Under the pieces are notes generated by a model, which was given only the letters and a program-made list of their open reading frames with translations, was not told the origin of the DNA and ran no database searches. Below are positions 1 through 6,602 of a stretch of 7,730 nt of DNA, piece after piece. Within the stretch, counting starts at the first letter, position 1; each line of letters opens with the position of its first letter. Source of the stretch: Chromatocurvus sp046260215. Its GTDB lineage: Bacteria; Pseudomonadota; Gammaproteobacteria; Pseudomonadales; Halieaceae. Made by a program: the position numbers and the translations under genes. The stretch covers positions 1-7,730 of the forward strand of contig JBHEPQ010000282.1 in assembly GCA_046260215.1 (NCBI GenBank), given 5' to 3'.

Positions 1-318
1 TTTGACCTGGCTCGCCGGATGGTGTCCCGCTGGGGCATGAGCGATGTCATCGGGCCCATGTCGGTCAGCTCCAGCCAGGAGGAAGTTTTCCTCGGTCATG
101 AAATTTCCCGGGAGCGAGAGTTCAGCGAAGCGACTGCCGAAAAAGTTGATGACGAGGTCAGGAAGCTGATCACTGGCATCGAAAAAGAGGTGAACCAGCG
201 GCTTGAGGAAAATCGCGACCAGTTGGAGCGCTTAGCCAATACCCTGTTCGAGGAAGAAACCCTTCAGGCCAGTGAAATTGATGCGTTGCTGGATATCAAT
301 GCCAAAAATGACAGCTAG
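1..318 (+). CDS. ftsH: ATP-dependent zinc metalloprotease FtsH, C-terminal fragment
   Basis: This is the last 105 codons of a gene entering from the left edge, open from base 1 (FDLARRMVSRWGMSD). The visible part matches the end of the M41 peptidase domain of FtsH: the LARxMVxxWGMS helix, the EVFLGxEIxxxxxFSEATA stretch, then a long helix (VDDEVRKLI to LERLANTLFEEETL) and the ASEIDALL motif. FtsH is a hexameric inner-membrane AAA+ protease that extracts and degrades misfolded membrane and some cytosolic proteins. The AAA+ domain and the HExxH zinc site lie outside the window. The tail ends about ten residues after the last conserved motif, without the long glycine/proline-rich tail of housekeeping E. 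coli FtsH, which suits an accessory paralogue of the kind found in stress-tolerance islands. The family call is firm; accessory status is inference. Confidence 0.93.
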   Translation, partial: FDLARRMVSRWGMSDVIGPMSVSSSQEEVFLGHEISREREFSEATAEKVDDEVRKLITGIEKEVNQRLEENRDQLERLANTLFEEETLQASEIDALLDINAKNDS

Positions 319-389
319 AACAGGGCATACTTGGAATGGCTGGAAGTTAAGGATCACCCACTGTAGGCGCACCTGCGCAAGGAGTACCA

Positions 390-602
390 ATGATGTCGAT
401 AGAAAGACTCGTGCTGGCCTTCGCCGGCGGTTTTATTCTGCTGTCCCTGGCCCTGGCGCACTTCGTGCACCCGGCCTGGTTGTGGTTCACTGCCTTCGTC
501 GGCGCCAACCTACTGCAGTCGGCCTTCACCGGTTTTTGCCCGCTGGCCATCATCCTACGCAAGTTCGGCAGGGAGAGCGGGCCGGCCTTCGACACGAAGT
601 AA
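390..602 (+). CDS. DUF2892 (YgaP-like) small inner-membrane protein
   Basis: A 70-residue protein with two membrane helices (about residues 6-25 and 29-46), followed by a FTGFCPL motif with a single cysteine at residue 50 and a short basic tail. This matches the DUF2892 family, whose domain also forms the membrane tail of YgaP rhodanese and recurs in sulfur and stress loci; in small stand-alone members the molecular role is unknown. The start is supported by AAGGAG at 379-384. Two ATG codons in tandem (390 and 393) could both serve, and the second has the more usual spacing of 8 bases. The gene lies 71 bases after ftsH on the same strand with no clear terminator between, so co-transcription is likely. 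It has no rhodanese domain. Confidence 0.82.
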   Translation: MMSIERLVLAFAGGFILLSLALAHFVHPAWLWFTAFVGANLLQSAFTGFCPLAIILRKFGRESGPAFDTK

Positions 603-1249
603 CGCCGAGAGCTGGCTAAGCATCTCGACGCGGCGCGGGCGGTTTCAGGCGTCGCCTGCACCACCCTCGTCGCCGTCACTGGCCGGTCGGTCGGCAGTTG
701 TTACCGACACGAATAGCTACGAACACTAGTCGCTACAGGCCCGTAAACGTTATCTCCTGGGCAACGCAAATGTTTGCCTATAACGCCATGCCGCCGGATC
801 CGGCGATTGAAGCACGGACGTTTTACCTAAAGCCCGGCTGCCGTCTTTTGCCCGATAAGAACGAAGGGGCTGAGCTATTGGCCAATCTCGGCGGCAAGCC
901 TATCGTCTCCCTCAAATCGCGACTCAGCATAGGACTGTTTGCGGGCAAGTGGTATTCCTGCGCGGCAACGCCGGACCTTCCCCATGACGATGACAATAGT
1001 GCAACGCCCGAGCCGATCCCTGCTGGTGCGCGCCGTCGCGCCCGCATTAGCCTGAACGATATAGCCCGGTGTTTCCCGGCACGCGAACCGCAGGAGGCAG
1101 ATGCCGGTATAGTGTTCGAGCAGCCCGCGACGCCTTGGAGGGCGCAACACGCATATTCAGCCTTAACTGGGAAGAGCGCATCAGAAGACACTGCGTTTGA
1201 TCCTGTCGCTCACAGGATATGTTGCCGATAATGGTGCAAAGGAGGCTCA
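603..1249. other. 647-base stretch with no recognised gene
   Basis: No product I recognise is encoded here on either strand. The plus strand holds a reading frame without stops from 620 to 1231. Its possible starts are TTG at 698 (177 codons) or ATG at 770 (154 codons), neither with a convincing ribosome binding site. The translation is cysteine-containing and mixed in composition, shows no membrane segment, signal peptide or known motif, and has weaker third-position G+C bias than its neighbours. The stretch also carries three short inverted repeats: CAGGCG-T-CGCCTG at 646-658, a 14-base perfect palindrome at 792-805, and ATCCTGT-5-ACAGGAT at 1200-1218 just before the hdeD ribosome binding site. 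It could be a decayed gene, a long leader with regulatory structure, or an unknown gene. Confidence 0.6.
1200..1218 (+). promoter_or_regulatory. Inverted repeat upstream of hdeD
   Basis: A perfect 7-base inverted repeat (ATCCTGT, loop CGCTC, ACAGGAT) ends 19 bases before the AAAGGAGG ribosome binding site of the HdeD gene. As RNA it would form a small hairpin in the leader; as DNA it could be a protein-binding site. There is no T-run after it, so it is not an intrinsic terminator. The function is inferred from position only. Confidence 0.3.
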
Positions 1250-1843
1250 ATGATGATTGAGAACAACGCATTTAGTATCACAATTTCCGAGGAAGCACTG
1301 GAGTTCCCGTTCAAGTGGGGCTGGTTGCTTGCCCTGGGCATCGTCATGATCATTTTTGGCGGCCTGGGCCTAGTGTTCAGTTTTGCACTTACCCTGGCCA
1401 GCGTGATCGTTTTCGGCGCGCTGGCGCTGGCTGCGGGGCTGCTGCAGCTCTGGCACGGTTTTGCAGCTCGCGAGGAGAGCTGGGGTGGTCGCGGACTGCA
1501 CCTGCTGGTTGCGCTTGCCTACCTCCTGCTCGGCGGGCTTTTGCTGTGGGACCCGCTGAGTGGGTCACTTTCCCTGACCCTGTTTCTGGCAGCCTTCCTG
1601 CTCGTTATCGGGGGCTTCCGTATCTATTATGCCTGGCAATGGCGCCGCCGCGGGTGGCGCTGGAAGCTGGCGGCGTTTATGGGAGTTCTCGATGTGGTGC
1701 TTGCCGTACTGATCCTTGTCGGCTGGCCGTCCACAGGGCTCTGGGTTATCGGGCTTTTCCTGGCCATCGAGCTGCTGTTGAACGGCTTTCTGCTGTCGTC
1801 GCTGGCCTTCACCGTTCGCGGCATGCAACGCGACACTGATTAA
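1250..1843 (+). CDS. hdeD: HdeD/DUF308 family acid- and stress-resistance membrane protein
   Basis: A 197-residue, very hydrophobic protein with six predicted membrane helices (about 25-47, 49-71, 83-103, 108-130, 140-162 and 165-187). The repeated pattern of Gly-rich helices and the LLLWDPLSG...LFLAAFLLVIGGFRIYYAW stretch are typical of HdeD (DUF308), usually about 190 residues. In E. coli HdeD is part of the acid-fitness island and supports acid survival at high cell density; the biochemical activity is not established. The start has a strong AAAGGAGG at 1238-1245 and tandem ATG codons at 1250 and 1253; the second gives better spacing (7 bases). An ftsH-hdeD neighbourhood is seen in transmissible heat and stress tolerance loci, so a role in membrane stress is plausible here. 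The symbol reflects the family, not proven orthology to E. coli hdeD. Confidence 0.88.
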   Translation: MMIENNAFSITISEEALEFPFKWGWLLALGIVMIIFGGLGLVFSFALTLASVIVFGALALAAGLLQLWHGFAAREESWGGRGLHLLVALAYLLLGGLLLWDPLSGSLSLTLFLAAFLLVIGGFRIYYAWQWRRRGWRWKLAAFMGVLDVVLAVLILVGWPSTGLWVIGLFLAIELLLNGFLLSSLAFTVRGMQRDTD

Positions 1844-1862
1844 CCGGACCACGTTTCTTGAC

Positions 1863-1883
1863 TGCTGTCTCAGGCAGCATTTT
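1863..1883 (+). terminator. Weak terminator-like hairpin after hdeD
   Basis: Twenty bases after the hdeD stop, TGCTGT and GCAGCA form a six-pair stem (one U-G pair) around a five-base loop, followed by TTTT. The stem is short and the T-run only four long, so it would at best attenuate transcription into the ATPase gene. A TTGACT (1858-1863, close to a -35 box) runs into it, but no good -10 follows at the right distance. Confidence 0.3.
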
Positions 1884-1916
1884 GTCAGCTGTTCGTCACT
1901 GGATAGCACCAAAGGC

Positions 1917-4616
1917 ATGAGCGAAGCGCAAAAAGAACAGCTGGGTGACGTGGCCTGGCACGCCCTGGATCCCAAAGAGGCGCTTACCAGGCTCGACAGC
2001 AATGAGGATGGCCTTGCCGACGACGAGGTCCACAGGCGACAGGCCTCGTGGGGTCCCAACGCCCTGCCCGAGGAAGATCGTCCCGGTGCGCTACGTATCT
2101 TTCTGCGCCAGTTCAGGGATCCGCTGGTCTATGTGCTGCTTATCGCCGCACTGGTTTCGCTGGGACTGGACAATATTGCCAACGCATCCTTCATCGGCGC
2201 GGTGCTGCTGATCAACGCGATCGTGGGCGCCCTGCAGGAGGGTCGTGCTGAGGCGAGCGCATCGGCGCTCCAGGAGATGATGCGGGTTCGCGCCCGGGTG
2301 CGCAGGGATGGACGCGAGCAGAGCGTGGATGCCACGGCGCTGGTGCCCGGCGATGTGGTACTGCTGTCCCAGGGCGATGCCGTGCCTGCCGATATTCGTC
2401 TGCTGTCGAGCGAGGATCTGGAGGTCGACGAATCACCGTTGACCGGCGAATCCACCCCCGTCGCCAAAAATGCAGGGGATGCGGTGGCAGAGGACGCGGT
2501 CGTCGGTGAGCGTACGACAATGGCCTTTGCCGGCAGCACGATAATGAATGGCGAGGCGCGCGGCATTGTTTGTCGTATCGGGCACGAAACGCATATAGGA
2601 CAGATAGCCGAGTCCCTGGCCAGGGGGGAGTCCCAGGCACCGCCTCTGGTATTGAAACTGCGTCGCTTCACCCGTCAGATTGCTTTGTTTGTGCTGTTGG
2701 CAGTTTTGCTGCTCAGCGTGACGCAACTCGTTCAGGGTGCGTCGCTCGAGCAGATTTTCTTCCTCGGGGTGGCGCTGGCGGTTTCGGCCATACCTGCCGG
2801 GCTGCCGATAGCGATTACGGTTGCCATGGCGCTCGCCACCCGACGCATGGCCGAGCGTAACGTGATCGTTCGTCAGCTCGCAGCGGTGGAGGGGCTGGGT
2901 TCATGCACCCTGATTGCCAGCGATAAAACGGGAACGCTGACCGAGAACATGCTCACAATCCAGCGGCTGGAGCTGCCCGATGGCGAGCAGTGGGAGGTCA
3001 CGGGAGAGGGCTACTCGACGGATGGTCGTATTCATGCCGATGACGACGAACCGGAAGGGGATTCGGCAGCAAGCATCGAACGGCTGGTGCGTGCCGGCAT
3101 GCTTTGCAACGACGCCAGCATCAGCTTTGACGAGGACGGGGGCGCCTTACACACTGAGGGCGATAGCGTCGATCTGTCCTTCCTGGTACTTGGCGCGAAG
3201 GCCGAGGAGGAGTGTGCGTCTCTGCTTGAGCGCTACCCGGAGGTTGGCAAGCTGCCATTCAGCGCCGAGCGTCGCTTTGCTGCAACTTTCAATGAGGTGA
3301 ACGGCGAGGTTGTTGCGCACGTCAAGGGCGCGACCGAAGCGCTGTTGCCAATGTGCGCTGATGTCGACCGGGATGCGCTGGCAGCGCGAGAGGAAAATCT
3401 CGCGGCAGAGGGATATCGCGTGCTGGCAGTCGCCAGCGGTCGCGTTTCCGGCAGTAGTGGTGATTTCGGCGAGGGGGATCTCGAGGGCCTTGAGTTTGCG
3501 GGGCTGGCGGCTCTGATCGATCCAATCCGATCGGAAGTTCCTGATGCAATCACACGTTGCCGGGAGGCGGGCGTGCAGCTGAGGATGATCACCGGCGACC
3601 ACCCCGCCACTGGCCTCGCCATCGCGCGGGAAATGGGGATTGCCGATGGTGAGTCCGAGGCGCTCACGGGTGCAGAGCTTCGGGAGCTGGAGGATGACCC
3701 GGAGGCGCTCTCGCGGCGGGTCTGCGCGGCACCGGTTTTTGCGCGCGTGGAGCCGGCACAGAAGACACAGATCGTGGAGGCGCTGCAGGACGCCGGCGAG
3801 CTGGTGGCCGTCACGGGCGACGGCGTCAATGACGCACCGGCGCTGAAGGCGGCGCACATCGGCGTGGCTATGGGTCGTGGAGGCACGGATGTGGCGCGTC
3901 GTGCGGCGTCCCTGATCCTCACCGACGATAACTTCGCCTCGCTTGTCGACGGTATTGAGCAGGGACGCGGCGCCTACGACAACGTGCGCAAAGTAGTCTG
4001 GCTTCTCCTGGCCACGGGTGTTGCCGAGGTCCTGCTTTTCTTTCTCGCGCTTTTCGCCGGACTGCCCATGCCGCTCACGGCGATACAGCTGCTCTGGCTC
4101 AATCTCGTGACCAACGGTATACAGGATGTCGCGCTGGCCTCTGAAGGCGTGGAGCCCGGGGTCCTCAAGCGAAAACCGCGCCCCGTTAATGAGCGGATTT
4201 TCAACCGATCCATGCTGCGGCAGACGCTGGTATCCGGCCTGTATATGGGCAGCGCTGTGTTCGTACTATTCTATCTGCTTTTCGAGGGCCTCGGCATGAG
4301 CGAGTTCGAGGCCCGGAACATAGTTCTGCTACTGATGGTGTTGTTCGAAAATGTGCATACCTTCAGCTGTCGCTCGGAAACGCGATCCGTCCTGAGTGTG
4401 CCTGTCTCAGCCAACCGGCTGCTGATTCTGGCGGTGATTATCGCGCAGGGAATTCATATCGCCGCCATGTACACGCCGGGCCCGCGCGACGTGCTCGAGG
4501 TGCAGCCGGTTTCCCTGTCGCTATGGGGCATGTTGCTTATGGGGGCGCTGTCGCTTCTCCTGCTTGATGAAGTCGCGAAATGGCTGCACCGCCTTCGGGC
4601 AGCGGCGACTGAATGA
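1917..4616 (+). CDS. Cation-transporting P-type ATPase (P2 / HAD-IC family)
   Basis: An 899-residue, full-length P-type ATPase that pumps a cation across the inner membrane at the cost of ATP. Order: N-terminal cation-ATPase domain (W14-H15-A16-L17), TM1-2 (about 70-106), actuator domain with TGES at 176-179, TM3-4 (about 253-305), phosphorylation motif DKTGTLT with Asp336, nucleotide-binding domain with KGAT (Lys470), MITGD (557-561), hinge TGDGVNDAP (633-641), then six more helices. Length and layout fit the Ca2+/PMR1-like class. Against the SERCA ion site, Glu771, Asn796, Thr799 and Glu908 have counterparts (E704, N729, T732, E811), but Glu309 is Ala294 (PAGLP instead of PEGLP), Asp800 is Asn733 and Asn768 is Gly701. 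Ca2+ therefore cannot be assumed; Na+, K+, H+ or another ion is possible. The ATG start has only AAAGG one base upstream, so translation may be modest. It heads a run of membrane genes. Confidence 0.95.
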   Translation: MSEAQKEQLGDVAWHALDPKEALTRLDSNEDGLADDEVHRRQASWGPNALPEEDRPGALRIFLRQFRDPLVYVLLIAALVSLGLDNIANASFIGAVLLINAIVGALQEGRAEASASALQEMMRVRARVRRDGREQSVDATALVPGDVVLLSQGDAVPADIRLLSSEDLEVDESPLTGESTPVAKNAGDAVAEDAVVGERTTMAFAGSTIMNGEARGIVCRIGHETHIGQIAESLARGESQAPPLVLKLRRFTRQIALFVLLAVLLLSVTQLVQGASLEQIFFLGVALAVSAIPAGLPIAITVAMALATRRMAERNVIVRQLAAVEGLGSCTLIASDKTGTLTENMLTIQRLELPDGEQWEVTGEGYSTDGRIHADDDEPEGDSAASIERLVRAGMLCNDASISFDEDGGALHTEGDSVDLSFLVLGAKAEEECASLLERYPEVGKLPFSAERRFAATFNEVNGEVVAHVKGATEALLPMCADVDRDALAAREENLAAEGYRVLAVASGRVSGSSGDFGEGDLEGLEFAGLAALIDPIRSEVPDAITRCREAGVQLRMITGDHPATGLAIAREMGIADGESEALTGAELRELEDDPEALSRRVCAAPVFARVEPAQKTQIVEALQDAGELVAVTGDGVNDAPALKAAHIGVAMGRGGTDVARRAASLILTDDNFASLVDGIEQGRGAYDNVRKVVWLLLATGVAEVLLFFLALFAGLPMPLTAIQLLWLNLVTNGIQDVALASEGVEPGVLKRKPRPVNERIFNRSMLRQTLVSGLYMGSAVFVLFYLLFEGLGMSEFEARNIVLLLMVLFENVHTFSCRSETRSVLSVPVSANRLLILAVIIAQGIHIAAMYTPGPRDVLEVQPVSLSLWGMLLMGALSLLLLDEVAKWLHRLRAAATE

Positions 4617-4632
4617 CCGCCGGCCCGCAGGC

Positions 4633-4905
4633 ATGCAGACGGTACAGTCATCGTCCATAGACATTCTGACACTGTCGGTCGCCGTCATTGGTGTCGCCAT
4701 ACTGGTCGGCTACGTGATTCTGGAGGCACTCGTATGGCTTGAGGCGTGCACCTGGGGTGCATTGTGGGACGTTGAATTCATGACTTACGTGCCGCTGTTT
4801 CCACTTGCCATGATCGGTGGCCTGCTAGTGCAGGGGTTGCTAGTGGCGCTTTTTCTGATGCTTTTCTGGGCGCTGCTGGGTATCTTTTATTTTGGTCGGC
4901 TCTAG
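4633..4905 (+). CDS. Small two-helix membrane protein of unknown function
   Basis: A 90-residue protein, not recognised as any family. Helix 1 spans about residues 9-36 and is followed by a Trp- and acid-containing segment (LEACTWGALWDVEF). Helix 2 runs from about 55 to 87 and ends in a short FGRL tail. The start chosen is ATG 4633, 16 bases after the ATPase stop, because it places a short polar segment before helix 1. The same frame is open from ATG 4564 inside the ATPase gene, but that would add an Arg-rich extension of 23 residues. The ribosome binding site is weak (GCAGG), so coupling to the ATPase is likely. Being tightly placed between a cation pump and an exchanger, it could be an accessory or regulatory subunit of one of them; that is inference from position alone. 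Confidence 0.6.
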   Translation: MQTVQSSSIDILTLSVAVIGVAILVGYVILEALVWLEACTWGALWDVEFMTYVPLFPLAMIGGLLVQGLLVALFLMLFWALLGIFYFGRL

Positions 4906-4916
4906 TGCCGCGGCAC
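4905..4916. repeat. 12-base perfect palindrome at a stop codon
   Basis: GTGCCGCGGCAC is self-complementary and begins on the last base of the stop codon of the 90-residue protein. With one mismatched pair the symmetry extends to 4902-4919. It lies 55 bases before the antiporter start. No T-run follows, so it is not a standard terminator; it could be an mRNA-stabilising hairpin, an operator, or chance in G+C-rich DNA. Confidence 0.3.
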
Positions 4917-4971
4917 CAGTCCAGGCAGGCCTCGCGCTGGCGGCAGGCAACACAATACTTATCGAGGAGTT

Positions 4972-6009
4972 ATGATCCCACTCGATTTGCCTCTGTGGCA
5001 GAACATAACGGTTTTTCTGGTGGCGGGAGCCGTTATTGGCTGGACCGGAACCCAGCTCGCCGGCCTGGCCGACCGCCTTGCTGATCGGACGGGGCTGGGC
5101 GAGGCGCTGGCCGGAGCGCTGTTCCTGGGCATGATGACGTCTTTGCCGGGACTGGCCGCTTCGGTGACCGCGGCGCTCGAGGGACGTCCCGCACTGGCTA
5201 TCAGCAACGCGCTGGGTGGCATCGCGGTACAGACGGCCTTCCTCGCACTGGCGGACATAAGCTATCGCAAGGCCAACCTCGAGCACGCCGCAGCGTCGCT
5301 GCAGAACATCGGTCAGATTACCTTGCTGGTGATTACGCTTGCGCTGGTTCTGCTGGCTCTGGCGGGCCCCAACGTCAGTATGGGGCCGGTGCATCCGGTT
5401 ACGCCGGCGATACTGGCGGTGCTGATAAGCGGTCTGTTGATCGTCTACAGAATGGGTGAAAAGCCCATGTGGGCGCCGCGGTCCACGCGGGAAACGGTGC
5501 CCGACACACCTGACGCGAGTGCCCAGCGGGAACGCCTCGCGCCCCTGGTCATCAAATTCTGTTTCGCAGGGAGCCTGGTTCTGGTGGCCGGGGTGGTGAT
5601 TGGCCACACCACGGGCGCTATCGCTGACCGCACGGGTCTCTCCGAGAGCGTCGCCGGTGCCATGCTCTCCGGCGTGGTCACCTCGCTGCCGGAGCTGGTC
5701 ACCGCGCTGGCCGCGGTCAGGCGTGGTGCCCTTACTCTCGCCGTGGCGGATATCGTCGGCGGCAACACCTTTGATATGCTGTTTATCGTAGCGATTGATA
5801 TAGCCTACTTGTCCGGCTCTGCCTTCGGTGCGCCGGGGGTGGGTGCCCCCGAAACCTTCCTCACCGCGCTGATTATTCTCCTCAATGCGATTCTGCTGCT
5901 CGGCATGCTTTACAGGCAAACCAGCGGGCCCGGTAACATCGGTCTGGAGAGTGTTCTAATCCTGGTTGTGTATGCCGGCGGGTTCGTTGCGCTCGCGGGG
6001 ATGAGCTGA
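4972..6009 (+). CDS. CaCA-superfamily cation antiporter (Na+/Ca2+ exchanger-like)
   Basis: A 345-residue integral membrane protein with two inverted alpha repeats, the hallmark of Ca2+:cation antiporters, which use a Na+ or H+ gradient to move Ca2+ or a related ion. Length is normal for bacterial members (about 320-350). Repeat 2 is close to canonical: TSLPE with Glu241 and GGNTFD with Asp268, equivalent to Glu213 and Asp240 of Methanocaldococcus NCX. Repeat 1 is altered: TSLPG puts Gly60 where the essential Glu54 belongs, and GGIAVQ puts Gln87 where GSNIFN has Asn81. A cytosolic loop (about 163-190) separates the halves. The start has GAGGAG at 4964-4969. The exoD-like gene follows after 2 bases, so the two are almost surely co-translated. 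Family assignment is firm; substrate, stoichiometry and even transport activity are uncertain because of the repeat 1 changes. Confidence 0.87.
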   Translation: MIPLDLPLWQNITVFLVAGAVIGWTGTQLAGLADRLADRTGLGEALAGALFLGMMTSLPGLAASVTAALEGRPALAISNALGGIAVQTAFLALADISYRKANLEHAAASLQNIGQITLLVITLALVLLALAGPNVSMGPVHPVTPAILAVLISGLLIVYRMGEKPMWAPRSTRETVPDTPDASAQRERLAPLVIKFCFAGSLVLVAGVVIGHTTGAIADRTGLSESVAGAMLSGVVTSLPELVTALAAVRRGALTLAVADIVGGNTFDMLFIVAIDIAYLSGSAFGAPGVGAPETFLTALIILLNAILLLGMLYRQTSGPGNIGLESVLILVVYAGGFVALAGMS

Positions 6010-6011
6010 CA

Positions 6012-6602
6012 ATGGAAGACGGGGAACTGGCCAGCCTCGATGATGTTCTGGATGCGATTGAGCGCGTCGCACAGGCGCACGACCCGGTCAGCGTGGAACT
6101 GATGATGGATGCCATTGGCAGTCGCTCGTTCGGAGCGCTACTGCTCCTGGCGGGCCTTGTGGTTCTGGCGCCGATCATCGGCGATGTTCCCACTGTGCCG
6201 ACGTTGATGGCGCTGTTCGTCTTTCTTATTTCTGGTCAGCTTCTCGCTAGCCGGGACTACTTCTGGCTGCCCCGCTGGCTGCTGGTCCGCTCACTCGAGG
6301 CGCGCACACTGAATAAAGCGGTAGACAGGTTGAGGCGGCCGGCGCGCTTCGTCGATCGACTGCTCAAACCCCGGCTGGACCTGCTGATCGCCGGCCGGGC
6401 TCGCTACGCCGTCGCCGTGGCCTGTCTGGTCATCGCCATGCTCATGCCGCCGATGGAGTTCATCCCCTTCAGTGCCAATATTGCTGGCGCGGCCCTGTCC
6501 CTGTTTGGCCTGGCGCTCGTCGGCCGCGATGGCCTGCTGGCGCTGCTTGCCTTTGCACTCACCCTGGGTGGCGTTGGCGTACTGATCTACGGACTCGCTT
6601 GA
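6012..6602 (+). CDS. ExoD family membrane protein
   Basis: A 196-residue protein matching the ExoD family (exopolysaccharide synthesis, ExoD). It has a soluble N-terminal helix region (LDDVLDAIERV, VSVELMMDAIGSRSFG), a helix pair at about 41-80 with the APIIGDVPTVPTLMALFVFLI pattern, a basic amphipathic segment (RLRRPARFVDRLLKPRLD), and three C-terminal helices (131-195) including MPPMEFIPFSANIAGAAL. In rhizobia ExoD affects exopolysaccharide production and alkaline tolerance; its biochemistry is unknown, and most members occur in bacteria without that pathway. The ATG lies 2 bases after the antiporter stop, with GGGGATGAG acting as overlapping ribosome binding site, so expression is coupled to the antiporter. 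A joint role in pH or cation tolerance is plausible but inferred. Confidence 0.85.
   Translation: MEDGELASLDDVLDAIERVAQAHDPVSVELMMDAIGSRSFGALLLLAGLVVLAPIIGDVPTVPTLMALFVFLISGQLLASRDYFWLPRWLLVRSLEARTLNKAVDRLRRPARFVDRLLKPRLDLLIAGRARYAVAVACLVIAMLMPPMEFIPFSANIAGAALSLFGLALVGRDGLLALLAFALTLGGVGVLIYGLA

Noticed and set aside
980..987. CCCCATGA resembling a heat-shock sigma-32 -10 box upstream of hdeD
   Set aside because: No CTTGAA-like -35 element lies at the proper distance, and it is about 260 bases from the gene.
823..1191. Minus-strand frames of 122 and 91 codons in the stretch before hdeD
   Set aside because: No ribosome binding site, motif or family resemblance; they overlap each other and the longer plus-strand frame.
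1227..1232. GATAAT as a -10 box for hdeD
   Set aside because: Transcription would begin within the ribosome binding site, and no -35 lies 16-18 bases upstream.
3147..3922. Long minus-strand open frames (229 and 236 codons) inside the ATPase gene
   Set aside because: Shadows of the ATPase coding strand; their translations are Ser/Arg/Ala-rich with no recognisable domain.
4564..4632. Earlier start of the 90-residue protein inside the ATPase gene
   Set aside because: It would add an Arg-rich segment that merely translates ATPase coding sequence out of frame; the ATG at 4633 gives a normal membrane protein N-terminus.
4840..5919. A 359-codon minus-strand open frame opposite the antiporter gene
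   Set aside because: It mirrors the codon bias of the antiporter. Its product is rich in Gln, Arg, Gly and His without domain character, and the plus strand encodes a clear CaCA protein.
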